A stretch of DNA of 64,000 nucleotides from JBBQLG01 sp038327655. GTDB taxonomy: Bacteria > Bacteroidota > Bacteroidia > Cytophagales > Spirosomataceae. Positions 34,540 through 43,701 of this stretch are shown here, in pieces (position 1 is the stretch's first letter; every line of letters starts with the position of its first letter). The translations under genes were made by a program, and so were the position numbers. Location of the stretch: the NCBI GenBank assembly GCA_038327655.1, contig JBBQLG010000007.1, positions 1-64,000 on the forward strand, written 5' to 3'. Under the pieces are notes generated by a model. It had not been told where the DNA came from and did no database searches. It saw only the letters and a list, made by a program, of their open reading frames with translations.

Positions 34540-35175
34540 TCACCGTAAATCGACCACTTCGACGCCGGGGTATTTCGATTTGTCGAAGACGAAGTAGCTG
34601 TCGGCCATGCCGGTGTTGGGCGTAAACTTGTCGATGACGTACGTGGTCAGTTTACCATCTTTGTCGGTAATCTGCCAGTTCCGAACCGACTTATCGGCTT
34701 TATCGACGCTAATCTGTATGCGGGTAATCTGGGCTTTTTTCTTCTCCGGTGTCAGTTCGATCACTTCCAGCGTCCGCCCGCCCTGTTTCACTTCTTTGAG
34801 GAATTTGTACCCGAAACCCTTCTTGTAGATCGTATAAATTGCCGACGGGTTAAAGTCTCCGGCGGCTGTTTCGTCGTAATCCTGTACGTTCACTTCGTTC
34901 GATTCCTTGACGTACGTCGACATGATTTTGCCATCGTTAAAAACTTCCTGTCCGCCCAGTTTCAGCCGAAATTTCAAGCCTTTAACGGTCAGATCGCCTT
35001 TGTACGATTCTTTGGCCCCACCGCTGCTCGTGTAGGTAAATAGGGTCTGGTACGATCCCAGGGCTTTGTACTTGGCACTCATCGCATCCAGAATATCACC
35101 GGCTCGTTTGTCTTTTTGGGCGAAGGCGGGTAAGAAACCGGCTAACAGGCCGATAATCAGGGCAAATTTCTTCAT
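34540..35175 (-). CDS. LolA-like outer membrane lipoprotein carrier protein
   Basis: A 211-residue periplasmic protein. Signal peptide MKKFALIIGLLAGFLPAFAQ sets the start at 35175; a nine-residue extension upstream is not needed. The LolA beta-barrel-like pattern is present: YQTLFTYTSSGGAKESYKG, GQEVFNDGKIMSTYVKESNEV and a later QITRIQISVDKADKSVRNW. LolA ferries lipoproteins from the inner to the outer membrane. It lies directly downstream of ftsK on the same strand, a pairing common in Bacteroidota, so both are probably co-transcribed. Confidence 0.85.
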   Translation of the reverse strand: MKKFALIIGLLAGFLPAFAQKDKRAGDILDAMSAKYKALGSYQTLFTYTSSGGAKESYKGDLTVKGLKFRLKLGGQEVFNDGKIMSTYVKESNEVNVQDYDETAAGDFNPSAIYTIYKKGFGYKFLKEVKQGGRTLEVIELTPEKKKAQITRIQISVDKADKSVRNWQITDKDGKLTTYVIDKFTPNTGMADSYFVFDKSKYPGVEVVDLR

Positions 35176-35292
35176 GGTTACTTCTTGTTTCAGGTGCAAT
35201 GGCTTACACGGTCGGCATAAATCCGACGAACATCCCGTGCATTAAAAAGACAATTTTCGGGGCGAAAGGTTTAGAATTGAGGTGCTGGAAGC

Positions 35293-37857
35293 TTACCCCA
35301 GCCTTTTCAGTAACTCTTCCAGCACCTGCGGGTCCTGAATAAGGACATCGCGGGCCTTGCTGCCCTCGAATGGCCCCACCACACCAGCGGCTTCCAACTG
35401 GTCAATCAACCGCCCGGCGCGGTTATAGCCTAATTTCAGGCGACGCTGAATGAGCGACGTACTCCCCTGCTGATGCGCCACCACCAACCGGGCCGCTTCG
35501 TCGAACATGGGATCGCGGTTTTCGAGGTCAACGTCTTTTTCTTCGTTCTGCCCGCCTTCGTCACCGGCAAATTCGGGCAGGGCATAAGCCTCATCGTACC
35601 CGCGCTGATTGCCCACAAAGGCACAAATGTCCTCGATCTCGTTCGTATCCACGAAGGGACACTGCAACCGCACAATGTCGGAGTTGAGCGACAACAGCAT
35701 ATCACCCATGCCCACCAACTGCTCGGCCCCACCCGCGTCTAAGATGGTGCGCGAGTCTATTTTGGAGGTCACTTTGAACGATAGCCGGGCCGGGAAGTTA
35801 GCTTTAATCAGACCCGTGATGACGTTGACCGACGGCCGCTGCGTGGCCACAACGAGGTGAATGCCGATGGCACGGGCCAACTGCGCCAGGCGGGCAATAG
35901 GCTGCTCAACTTCCTTACCGGCCGTCATCATCAAATCGGCCAGCTCGTCGATCACCAGCACGATGTACGGCATGTATTTATGGCCCTTGTCGGGGTTCAG
36001 CCGCCGGTTGGTGAACTTCACGTTGTACTCTTTCAGGTTGCGGCAACCGGCATCTTTCAGCAGGTTATACCGGTTATCCATCTCGATGCATAGTGAATTC
36101 AGCGTATTTACCACCTTTTTGGTATCGGTGATGATGGCTTCGTCGGCATCGGGCAGTTTGGCCAGAAAGTGCCGCTCGATTTTGTTGAACAGCGTCAGTT
36201 CTACTTTCTTCGGATCCACCAGCACTAATTTGAGCTGCGCCGGGTGCTTTTTGTAAATCAGCGACGTCAGCAGTACGTTCAGGCCAACGGATTTACCCTG
36301 ACCGGTGGCCCCCGCCATGAGCAGGTGCGGCATTTTGGCCAGATCAACCACCAAAATTTCGTTGGAAATGGTCTTGCCCAACACGACGGGCAGATCGGCG
36401 GTGCTCCTGGCAAACTTATCACTCATAATCACCGACCGCATAGACACCATCTCGCGGCTCTTGTTGGGCACCTCAATCCCGATGGTTCCCTGACCGGGCA
36501 TGGGCGCAATAATCCGAATACCGAGCGCGGCCAAACTCAGGGCAATGTCGTCTTCCAGACTTTTGATCTTGGAAATCCGAACGCCATCCGCCGGAATGAT
36601 TTCGTAGAGCGTTACCGTGGGTCCGATGGTGGCCGAAATGTCTTTGATGCCGATGTTGAAGTGCCGGAGCGTGTCTTCGATCTTGGCTTTATTGGCTTCC
36701 AGTTCATCTATCGACACCTGCGCCTTGTTGTTAACCGGGTAGTCGGTCATCAACTCTACCGTTGGTAACTGGTAATGCGGCAGGTCGAGCGTGGGGTCAT
36801 ACAGGCCGTGCGTGGCCACTAAATCATCCTGGTCGGGCAGGTCAACGTCGAACGCGGGTTGCGCATTACCCGCTATGTCGGCGATCAGCGATGGGTCTTT
36901 GATGGTCAGCGTTACTTTCGGAGTCGACTCCGACTCTGGCTCCTCGACGGGCGGTTCGGGACGCAGACCATTTACTTTAAATGAGGGAACGGTTGGCGCA
37001 GTCGGAGTGTCGGCGTACGGCGCGTCATCGTACGGTGTTTCGTCGGTCCGCGTCTCGTCATCCGGCATTTCATCGTCCAGTTCATCGGTTGAGCCTACTA
37101 CAACATCGGGGCGATCTACGTTGTACTCGTCATCAACATCATCGTACACCGGCCGGGGCGATTTGGCAGTCGTTCGCGTACCCAGCCCCGTCAGAAACGA
37201 CGGTAATTTCAGGGCGGTAATGTTGTAGAAAAATACGAGAAACAGGAACAGCAGGAAACCGATAATCGCGATGCTGCCCCAGCCAAGCAGGCTTTTCAGG
37301 ACGACGTTCAGTTCGTAGCCGATGCCCCCGCACCAGACGCTGCCCGTTTCGATAGTACCGGTCGCCAGCACAACGTACCCCAGCAACAGGCTAATCCAGA
37401 CGGCCGCGAACAACAAGCCCTGTGTGGTGCGGGCCAGTGGCATCAATTCCCGGCCGAGTGCCAGTTTGCAGCCGGCCAGGAAAACGATCAGAGGTAAGCC
37501 CAATGCTCCCACCCCGAACCAGCGAAATACGAATACGTGGGCCACATACGCCCCCGCCACCCCCAGAAAGTTGCGGGTTTCCTCACCCGATTCCCGCAGC
37601 GACGTGTTACCGCCCGAACTGATAATGCTCTGATCGGCCGGACCGTTGAAGAGGTAAGACACAAACGCGACCAATAAGCCAATGGCCAGCAGCATGAGCA
37701 ACACGCCCAGCGTCAGGTTGGTACGCTGATCGGCACGGACTTTATCGAACGAGAGCGTCCAGGCCGGATTACGGGGTCGGGCGGCTTCTTCTTTCTTCGC
37801 CCGTTGCTCAGTCCGGCGAATGGAATTCTGTTTGATGGTTGCGGTTGGTTGCGCCAT
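35293..37857 (-). CDS. ftsK: DNA translocase FtsK/SpoIIIE
   Basis: An 854-residue DNA pump for chromosome segregation at the septum. The N-terminal membrane domain has four or more hydrophobic segments (about 47-67, 103-130, 145-168, 190-215). A linker rich in Asp, Thr and Pro runs from about 235 to 370, followed by the FtsK alpha/beta motor with Walker A GATGQGKS near 516-523 and Walker B VLVIDELADLM. The C-terminal gamma winged helix (RRLKLGYNRAGRLIDQLEAAG) recognises KOPS-like sequences. Length is normal. Confidence 0.96.
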   Translation of the reverse strand: MAQPTATIKQNSIRRTEQRAKKEEAARPRNPAWTLSFDKVRADQRTNLTLGVLLMLLAIGLLVAFVSYLFNGPADQSIISSGGNTSLRESGEETRNFLGVAGAYVAHVFVFRWFGVGALGLPLIVFLAGCKLALGRELMPLARTTQGLLFAAVWISLLLGYVVLATGTIETGSVWCGGIGYELNVVLKSLLGWGSIAIIGFLLFLFLVFFYNITALKLPSFLTGLGTRTTAKSPRPVYDDVDDEYNVDRPDVVVGSTDELDDEMPDDETRTDETPYDDAPYADTPTAPTVPSFKVNGLRPEPPVEEPESESTPKVTLTIKDPSLIADIAGNAQPAFDVDLPDQDDLVATHGLYDPTLDLPHYQLPTVELMTDYPVNNKAQVSIDELEANKAKIEDTLRHFNIGIKDISATIGPTVTLYEIIPADGVRISKIKSLEDDIALSLAALGIRIIAPMPGQGTIGIEVPNKSREMVSMRSVIMSDKFARSTADLPVVLGKTISNEILVVDLAKMPHLLMAGATGQGKSVGLNVLLTSLIYKKHPAQLKLVLVDPKKVELTLFNKIERHFLAKLPDADEAIITDTKKVVNTLNSLCIEMDNRYNLLKDAGCRNLKEYNVKFTNRRLNPDKGHKYMPYIVLVIDELADLMMTAGKEVEQPIARLAQLARAIGIHLVVATQRPSVNVITGLIKANFPARLSFKVTSKIDSRTILDAGGAEQLVGMGDMLLSLNSDIVRLQCPFVDTNEIEDICAFVGNQRGYDEAYALPEFAGDEGGQNEEKDVDLENRDPMFDEAARLVVAHQQGSTSLIQRRLKLGYNRAGRLIDQLEAAGVVGPFEGSKARDVLIQDPQVLEELLKRLG

Positions 37858-37958
37858 GGGGGTTAGGAAGCCTGTGCTGCGTAAAAATACACAGTGGTGA
37901 GGGGTTCGTTGCCAACCGCCACAAAAAAAGAACAGCCCTGCCCCGGCTTATTTCAGGT

Positions 37959-38999
37959 TTACAACGCCTGATCAGCAACCAGCCCTTCGCAGATTTGCTT
38001 CGCCACCCCCGGCCCCTCGTAGATGAAACTGGTATAAAGCTGCACCAAACTGGCCCCGGCCCGCAGTTTTTCCCGCGCATCGCTGGCATTAGCCACCCCA
38101 CCGATGCCAATGATGGGAAAAGCCCCGCCCGACATTTGATGCAAATACCGGATAACCTCCGTTGCCCGCTCCCGCACGGGTGGCCCGCTGACGCCCCCCG
38201 CTCCCATCGCAGCCACAGCGGCCGGGTCTGTTCGTAATCCGTCGCGGCTGATGGTAGTATTGGTGGCAATAAGGCCCGCAATACCCGTTTCGGCCACGAT
38301 GGCGATGATGTCGTCTAATTGCCCGTTGGTCAGGTCGGGGGCAATTTTCAGCAGGATGGGTTTGGGAGAAGGGTGCTGCCGGTTTTCGGTTTGCAGCGCA
38401 TTCAGCAACTGCAACAGCGGTTCTTTGTCCTGTAACGCCCGCAAACCCGGCGTATTGGGCGAGCTGACGTTGACGGCGAAATAATCGACGGTATCGAACA
38501 GTTCGCGGAAACTGATGAGGTAATCGGCCACCGCATTTTCGTTGGGTGTGTCTTTGTTCTTGCCAATATTACCGCCGACAATAATGCCCGGACGGCGGTT
38601 GCGCAGCCGGTTGGCAGCCACCCGAACGCCTTCGTTGTTGAAGCCCAAGCGGTTAATCAATCCCTGATCGGCCTTGAGCCGGAACAGCCGGGGTTTGGGA
38701 TTACCCGGTTGGGCGCGGGGTGTTACCGTACCGATTTCGATGAAACCAAAACCCAGATCGCTCAACTCGTTCACTAAGTCGGCATTCTTGTCGAAACCAG
38801 CCGCCAGCCCTACCGGGTTCGGAAACCGAACGCCAAACACCGTCCGGGCCAGTTTTTCGTTACGCGGCACATACCACCAACGCGCCAGCACGGCTACACC
38901 GGGAATTTTGAACGCGATTTTTAACGCCGTCGTAACTGTATGGTGGATCGTTTCGGCATCGAACCGGAACAGCAGAGGCAGAAGAATACGCTTGTACAT
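37959..38999 (-). CDS. pyrD: Quinone-dependent dihydroorotate dehydrogenase
   Basis: A 346-residue class 2 PyrD, oxidising dihydroorotate to orotate in pyrimidine synthesis. N-terminal amphipathic helix region (MYKRILLPLLFRFDAETIHH) for membrane/quinone contact, then GLAAGFDKNADLV, INRLGFNNEGV (FMN/substrate), NVSSPNTPGLR with the catalytic serine, and GGVSGPPVRERATEV. A TACCTTTG promoter element ends four bases before the ATG, suggesting a leaderless mRNA. Confidence 0.96.
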   Translation of the reverse strand: MYKRILLPLLFRFDAETIHHTVTTALKIAFKIPGVAVLARWWYVPRNEKLARTVFGVRFPNPVGLAAGFDKNADLVNELSDLGFGFIEIGTVTPRAQPGNPKPRLFRLKADQGLINRLGFNNEGVRVAANRLRNRRPGIIVGGNIGKNKDTPNENAVADYLISFRELFDTVDYFAVNVSSPNTPGLRALQDKEPLLQLLNALQTENRQHPSPKPILLKIAPDLTNGQLDDIIAIVAETGIAGLIATNTTISRDGLRTDPAAVAAMGAGGVSGPPVRERATEVIRYLHQMSGGAFPIIGIGGVANASDAREKLRAGASLVQLYTSFIYEGPGVAKQICEGLVADQAL

Positions 39000-39003
39000 A
39001 CCG

Positions 39004-39011
39004 CAAAGGTA
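39004..39011 (-). promoter_or_regulatory. pyrD -7 element abutting the start codon
   Basis: The minus strand reads TACCTTTG, exact TAnnTTTG, with only four bases between it and the pyrD ATG. Transcription would begin at or within a few bases of the start codon. Confidence 0.6.
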
Positions 39012-39044
39012 CGGGGTAGAAGGAGTTAGTGGTTAATGGTCGTG

Positions 39045-39083
39045 GTTTGTCGTTCGTGGTTACCTACCGGAGGAACGACAAAC
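39045..39083 (-). terminator. Hairpin after the VOC gene
   Basis: A 10-bp perfect stem (gtttgtcgtt/aacgacaaac) with a 19-base loop, overlapping the region just after the VOC stop on the minus strand and ahead of the pyrD promoter. There is no T-run, so termination is uncertain. Confidence 0.4.
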
Positions 39084-39089
39084 TACTAA

Positions 39090-39482
39090 TTATTTCGGCT
39101 GAACCAGATCCCAGCGGTTACCGTATAAATCCTCGAAAACAGCAACAGTACCGTAGGGTTCCTCAGCCGGTTCCCGAATAAACCGCACTCCATTTGCCTG
39201 CATCCGTTCGTAATCGCGCCAAAAATCGTCCGTGTGCAGAAACAGGAATACCCGCCCGCCCGACTGATCGCCCACACGAACCTGCTGCTCCGGTCCGTCG
39301 GCTTTAGCCAGTAACAGGCAGCACCCGTCACCCGCAGCAGGCGATACCAGCACCCATCGTTTAGTTTGGCTCAGGGCAGTATCTTCCACTAAAACGAAGT
39401 CCAGTTTTTCGGTATAAAATCGGATAGCCTCATCGTAGTCGTTGACAATCAAGGCAATGTGAGCAAGTCGTCGGGTATTCAT
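39090..39482 (-). CDS. VOC (glyoxalase/bleomycin resistance-like) protein
   Basis: A 130-residue single-chain vicinal oxygen chelate protein with two beta-alpha-beta-beta-beta modules: RLAHIALIVNDYDEAIRFYT (with the metal histidine at 8) and HTDDFWRDYERMQANGVRF, then VAVFEDLYGNRWDLVQ with the C-terminal glutamate region replaced by DLYGNRWD, as is usual in this subgroup. Function unknown; it could be a lyase or binding protein. Confidence 0.88.
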   Translation of the reverse strand: MNTRRLAHIALIVNDYDEAIRFYTEKLDFVLVEDTALSQTKRWVLVSPAAGDGCCLLLAKADGPEQQVRVGDQSGGRVFLFLHTDDFWRDYERMQANGVRFIREPAEEPYGTVAVFEDLYGNRWDLVQPK

Positions 39483-39544
39483 AGCGTGAATGTGGGTGAT
39501 GCAGTTAGTACGAGTGTCTTCGGAACTGGAACGGTCATTCGTTA

Positions 39545-40462
39545 TCAGGCGAATAAATTCGACGACAGGTAGCGGTCGCCCCGGTCGCAGATGATGCAGA
39601 CGATTACCGCTTCGGTAACGCCGGTAGCTTCCAGTTCGGCGATCAGTTTCAGCGATGCCACCACGGCCCCTCCGCTGCTCATGCCTGAAAATACGCCCTC
39701 GACCTTCGCCAGTTTACGGGCCATATCGGCTGATTCCGTTTCCGACACCTCAATCGTCCGGTCGACGCGGGACGGTTCGAAGATTTTGGGTAGGTACTCA
39801 ACCGGCCACTTGCGAATGCCGGGAATAGACGAGCCGTCTTGGGGTTGGCAACCCACAATCTGAATGGCCGGGTTCTGCTCTTTCAGGTACCGCGACGTGC
39901 CCATAATCGTACCCGTTGTGCCCATTGCCGAGACAAAATGCGTCACTTTCCCGTCCGTGTCGTGCCAGATTTCGGGGCCGGTGGTGCGGTAATGGGCGAG
40001 GTAATTATCGGGATTGGCAAACTGGTTTACGGCCACGTAACCGCCTTTGGCCACCTGCGCATCGGCATAGTCGCGGGCGGCTTCGATGGTTTCGGTAAGC
40101 ACGACTTTGGCCCCGAACGCTTCCATCGTCTGCACCCGCTCCTTAGTCGAGTTGGCGGGCATGGCAATTTCAATGTCGATGTTGTATAGCCGGGCAATCA
40201 TGGCCAGCGCAATGCCGGTGTTGCCGCTGGTGGCTTCGATGAGTTTGAGGCCGGGTTGCCACTCGCCCCGCTCGACTAAGCCGCGCACCATGCTCAGCGC
40301 GGCCCGGTCTTTTACGCTGCCACCGGGGTTGTGGCCTTCAAGTTTGCCGTATAATCGAATGTTGGACTTGGGTCGGGACAGGCCTTCGGGCGTACCGATG
40401 GGAGTGATGCGGTTCAATTCAATAATCGGGGTATTGCCGACCAGATCCAGTAAGGTTGCCAT
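39545..40462 (-). CDS. cysM: Cysteine synthase B (O-acetylserine sulfhydrylase family)
   Basis: A 305-residue fold-type II PLP enzyme forming cysteine from O-acetylserine (CysM may also use thiosulfate). PLP lysine K51 in NPGGSVKDRAAL; the asparagine loop EATSGNTGIALA is the substrate-binding motif. The glycine-rich loop AMGTTGTIMGTS holds the phosphate, and GMSSGGA near the C-terminus follows. The start at 40462 (MATLLDLVGNTPIIELN) is that of the family. A TATCTTTT-type promoter-like sequence lies directly upstream, within the longer frame that starts at 40495. VICDRGDRYLSSNLFA ends the protein as in CysM. Confidence 0.93.
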   Translation of the reverse strand: MATLLDLVGNTPIIELNRITPIGTPEGLSRPKSNIRLYGKLEGHNPGGSVKDRAALSMVRGLVERGEWQPGLKLIEATSGNTGIALAMIARLYNIDIEIAMPANSTKERVQTMEAFGAKVVLTETIEAARDYADAQVAKGGYVAVNQFANPDNYLAHYRTTGPEIWHDTDGKVTHFVSAMGTTGTIMGTSRYLKEQNPAIQIVGCQPQDGSSIPGIRKWPVEYLPKIFEPSRVDRTIEVSETESADMARKLAKVEGVFSGMSSGGAVVASLKLIAELEATGVTEAVIVCIICDRGDRYLSSNLFA

Positions 40463-40709
40463 GCAAAAAAGATAAAACGTCTTGTTGCCAGACAACCGAA
40501 CCGACGGGTTTAGTTCATCCGGTTCGGTAATTGCGCCGTTGGCCGACGAGGCATTTCGACCGTTCGTACAGTTAGTAAACTTTATAGTTGATAGATTAAA
40601 AAGTTTGCGTAAGATTGACGTGCTGATTAACGTATGAATGTTTTAACAAGCTAACCCTTGTCGCTCTCAACACGTTAGCCAGCGCATTCCACACCAACCA
40701 TACTTATTT

Positions 40710-41156
40710 ATGAAACCTCTATCCTCCGTTACACCCCTCACGGGTGTGCGTCGCGAGTCCATTGCCAGGGCACTGGACATGACCGATCTGGTACTACCTT
40801 TCTGGGGTTACCGCAAACGAATGCCCATGCACCACGTGGTGCGCCTTGAAGGCGAGGGCAACTACACCATCCTCCATTTCAGCGACGGTACGCAACTGAT
40901 GATCTCGCTGACCCTCAAAACGATGGCAAGACGCCTGTCGCCGGGAATTTTTGCCCGGTCGCACAAAAAGAACATCATTAATCTGCTTTACCTCAACGGC
41001 CTGCATTTCGGCCGACAGTCATTGGCGGTTAGCCTGACCAACGGCGACCGCGTAGATGTGTCGCGCCGGAAAGCCTCCGACTTTGTCCGAGAAGTAAACG
41101 GCTTTCAACAGCAGCTTGACGAGATGGTTACGCCACTAATTAAAGCCTCGGCATAA
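40710..41156 (+). CDS. Stand-alone LytTR DNA-binding protein
   Basis: A 148-residue protein made of one LytTR domain (about 38-130: VVRLEGEGNYTILHFSDGT, MARRLSPGIFARSHKKNIINL, SRRKASDFVREV). LytTR domains bind DNA through beta strands; here there is no response-regulator receiver domain and no kinase neighbour. Short N-terminal extension without recognisable features. Followed by a strong hairpin terminator. Confidence 0.9.
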   Translation: MKPLSSVTPLTGVRRESIARALDMTDLVLPFWGYRKRMPMHHVVRLEGEGNYTILHFSDGTQLMISLTLKTMARRLSPGIFARSHKKNIINLLYLNGLHFGRQSLAVSLTNGDRVDVSRRKASDFVREVNGFQQQLDEMVTPLIKASA

Positions 41157-41180
41157 ACGTTCCTCAATAAGCCACCCTGC

Positions 41181-41223
41181 ACAAAGCGGCCCTGATCTAA
41201 CAAGTAGATCAGGGCCGCTTTGT
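41181..41223. terminator. Bidirectional terminator between LytTR and fadD
   Basis: A perfect 18-bp stem (41181-41198 with 41206-41223) and a seven-base loop, between two convergent genes. The A-rich and T-rich stem ends give short U-tracts on both strands. Confidence 0.8.
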
Positions 41224-41247
41224 AATGTATCAGCGTTAATGGTCTGA

Positions 41248-42951
41248 TTACTTCTTATGCTTCGCCAGTTCCTCATCGCGCAACGGGCGACGCAAAATTT
41301 TACCGACGTTGCTTTTGGGCAGTTCATCGCGAAATTCGATCAGCTTCGGCACCTTGTAGGGCGTCAGGTTCTCACGGCAATAAGCTTTGATGATATCCGC
41401 CGTCAGGTTCGGGTCTTTTTTGACGACGAATACCTTCACGACTTCCGTCGATTTTGCGTCGGGCACACCAATGCAGGCCACTTCCAGCACACCAGGGCAC
41501 TGCGAAACCACTTCTTCGATCTCGTTCGGATACACGTTGAAGCCCGATACCAGAATCATGTCTTTCTTGCGGTCCACTACTTTAAAGTAACCGTCTTTGT
41601 CCATCACGCCAATGTCGCCGGTTTTAAACCAGCCATCCTGCATGGATTGGGCCGTTTCGTCGGGGCGGTTAAAGTACCCCTGAAATACCTGTGGACCTTT
41701 AGCCCAGATTTCGCCGGGTTCGCCCAACGCGGCTTCGGTACCATCGTCTTTCATCAGCTTCATATCGGTACTCGGCCACGGAATGCCAATCGTACCCACG
41801 CGGTTGGCCTCCGTGATCGGATTAGAGCACAACACTGGCGACGTTTCCGAAAGACCGTATCCTTCGGCGGGGGTGTTGCCGGTCAGTTTTTTCCAGCGCT
41901 CAGCTACCGATGATTGCAGCGCCATTCCTCCCGCCGACGTTACCCTCAGATGGCTGAAATCGACTTCGTTGATGCGCGGATGATTCAGCAGACCGTTGTA
42001 CAGCGTATTGACACCGGTAAAGGCGGTAATCTTGTACTTCTTCAGGTCGTTGATGAACGCGTTCATATCGCGCGGATTGGTGATGAGCAGGTTCATCGAC
42101 CCGTTTTTCAGGGCGGCCAGCGCGTTGGTTGTCAGGGCATACACGTGATACAGGGGCAATGCCGCCACAATAATACCCTGCCCCTGCGTGATGCCAGCGG
42201 GGGCGAGCCAGGCATCCTGACATTCGACGTTGGAGATGATGTTGCGGTGGGTCAGTGCGGCCCCTTTGGACACGCCCGTTGTCCCGCCGGTGTACTGCAC
42301 AAACGCCAGATCCGTACCCGTGATCGAAACCGGTTTCAATGGTTGGCGGCTTCCCCGGCTCAGCGCATCGCCGAACGAAACAGCACCCGGCAGGGAGTAA
42401 GCCGGCACCGCTTTCTTCACATATTTCAGCACGGCATTGACTAATAGTTTCTTGGGGAAACCAAGCAGGTCACCGGCTTCCGTCACGATTACGTGTTTGA
42501 TATCGGTTTGGGGGAGAACTTTTTCGAGGTTAGCGGCAAAGTTGGCCAGGATCACGATGGCCGTGGCCCCCGAATCCTTGAACTGATGCTGCATTTCGCG
42601 GGGCGTGTACAACGGATTGGTGTTCACCACAACTAATCCCGCCCGTAATGCCCCGAACATAGCCACCGGATATTGCAACAAGTTGGGCATCTGCAGGGCA
42701 ATCCGGTCGCCTTTTTTCATACCCAGCTCATTTTGCAGAAAGCCGGCAAACTGCGCCGATAGCTTGTCGAGTTCGCCAAACGTAATTTCTTTACCAAGAC
42801 AGGCGTAGGCGGGCCGCGTCGTAAACCGCTGACAACCTTCTTCCAGCAGAGCCGCCAGCGACGGATACGCGTCGGGATTGATTTCAGCGGGAACGCCTGC
42901 GGGGTAAAATTTAAGCCAGGGATATGAGTGGGTCGTTGCCTGCATGGCCAA
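41248..42951 (-). CDS. fadD: Long-chain fatty acid-CoA ligase
   Basis: A 567-residue AMP-binding enzyme of the FadD type, activating fatty acids to acyl-CoA. Motif A3 is seen as YTGGTTGVSKGAALTHRN, the A5-like motif as GYGLSETSPV, the A7-A8 region as WFKTGDIGVMDKDGYF and VDRKKDMILVSGFNVYPNEIE, and the catalytic lysine of the C-terminal subdomain in PKSNVGKILRRPLRD. A TATTTTTG promoter element lies 24 bases upstream. Length and motif order are normal. Confidence 0.93.
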   Translation of the reverse strand: MAMQATTHSYPWLKFYPAGVPAEINPDAYPSLAALLEEGCQRFTTRPAYACLGKEITFGELDKLSAQFAGFLQNELGMKKGDRIALQMPNLLQYPVAMFGALRAGLVVVNTNPLYTPREMQHQFKDSGATAIVILANFAANLEKVLPQTDIKHVIVTEAGDLLGFPKKLLVNAVLKYVKKAVPAYSLPGAVSFGDALSRGSRQPLKPVSITGTDLAFVQYTGGTTGVSKGAALTHRNIISNVECQDAWLAPAGITQGQGIIVAALPLYHVYALTTNALAALKNGSMNLLITNPRDMNAFINDLKKYKITAFTGVNTLYNGLLNHPRINEVDFSHLRVTSAGGMALQSSVAERWKKLTGNTPAEGYGLSETSPVLCSNPITEANRVGTIGIPWPSTDMKLMKDDGTEAALGEPGEIWAKGPQVFQGYFNRPDETAQSMQDGWFKTGDIGVMDKDGYFKVVDRKKDMILVSGFNVYPNEIEEVVSQCPGVLEVACIGVPDAKSTEVVKVFVVKKDPNLTADIIKAYCRENLTPYKVPKLIEFRDELPKSNVGKILRRPLRDEELAKHKK

Positions 42952-42975
42952 GTGTATTTTATGTCTTATTTAGAG

Positions 42976-42983
42976 CAAAAATA
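42976..42983 (-). promoter_or_regulatory. fadD -7 element
   Basis: Minus strand TATTTTTG, exact TAnnTTTG, 24 bases before the fadD ATG. No clear -33 TTG. Confidence 0.45.
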
Positions 42984-43106
42984 AAACGAAAGCAGGAAAG
43001 GTTTGCGTATCGGGAAATATTATCGGTCGTGGGCAGGACATTAACCGGCTTCCCGCTAATCCTGTTCTAACTTGCCAACGCTTCGTTAAGAGCCAGACAC
43101 AGACCA

Positions 43107-43532
43107 ATGAAACAGTTTCTTTTAGTACTATTGATGGCGTTGACGGGTTGCTCCGGTGGCAGCAAAAAAACCGGTCCCGAAACCGCTAAAATCACCTTCA
43201 ACTCGTTTGCGATGTTGCTGCCCATCGACACTGTTCTGCACCGGTTGCCGATAAAACCGTTTTTGCAGACGGAGGACCAGCTCGCCTACCACGACGTGAT
43301 GGCCGAGGGTGTTCGCTGGCAGGAAGTAATCTATTATTTCTCGGAAGGGCAGTTGGTGCGGGCCAGTGCCACCCGTTCCAGTCGGGACATTAGCGGTTAC
43401 CGGCAACTGTTCCGGCACCTGACCGAACAATACGGCAAGCCCACCCAAAACGTCGACAGCCTGACCATCTGGGCCAGACGCGACGCCGAAATCTCGCTCC
43501 AGCCCGGCACGCTCCTGTTCGCCCGACGGTAA
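43107..43532 (+). CDS. Lipoprotein of unknown function
   Basis: A 141-residue protein with a lipoprotein signal (MKQFLLVLLMALTGCSGG, cysteine at 15). The mature part has no motif that I recognise; it is a small alpha/beta protein with many arginines (VRASATRSSRDISGYR). Not a known family to me. Neighbours give no hint. The start codon is the only good ATG before the signal. Confidence 0.7.
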   Translation: MKQFLLVLLMALTGCSGGSKKTGPETAKITFNSFAMLLPIDTVLHRLPIKPFLQTEDQLAYHDVMAEGVRWQEVIYYFSEGQLVRASATRSSRDISGYRQLFRHLTEQYGKPTQNVDSLTIWARRDAEISLQPGTLLFARR

Positions 43533-43701
43533 GTGGCACGGTTCACCCATTTCCTGACGGGTTGCGGCCAAAAAATCCATTAGGCCCAACCCAAATAAGT
43601 CCGTACAGTGTGCCTTCCCAAAGTCGAAAAACATGGCGGGAACTCAAGGTTTTAGCCGGAAAATTTGTCACCTTGGCTATTCATCTTAACCCTGTTATTC
43701 C

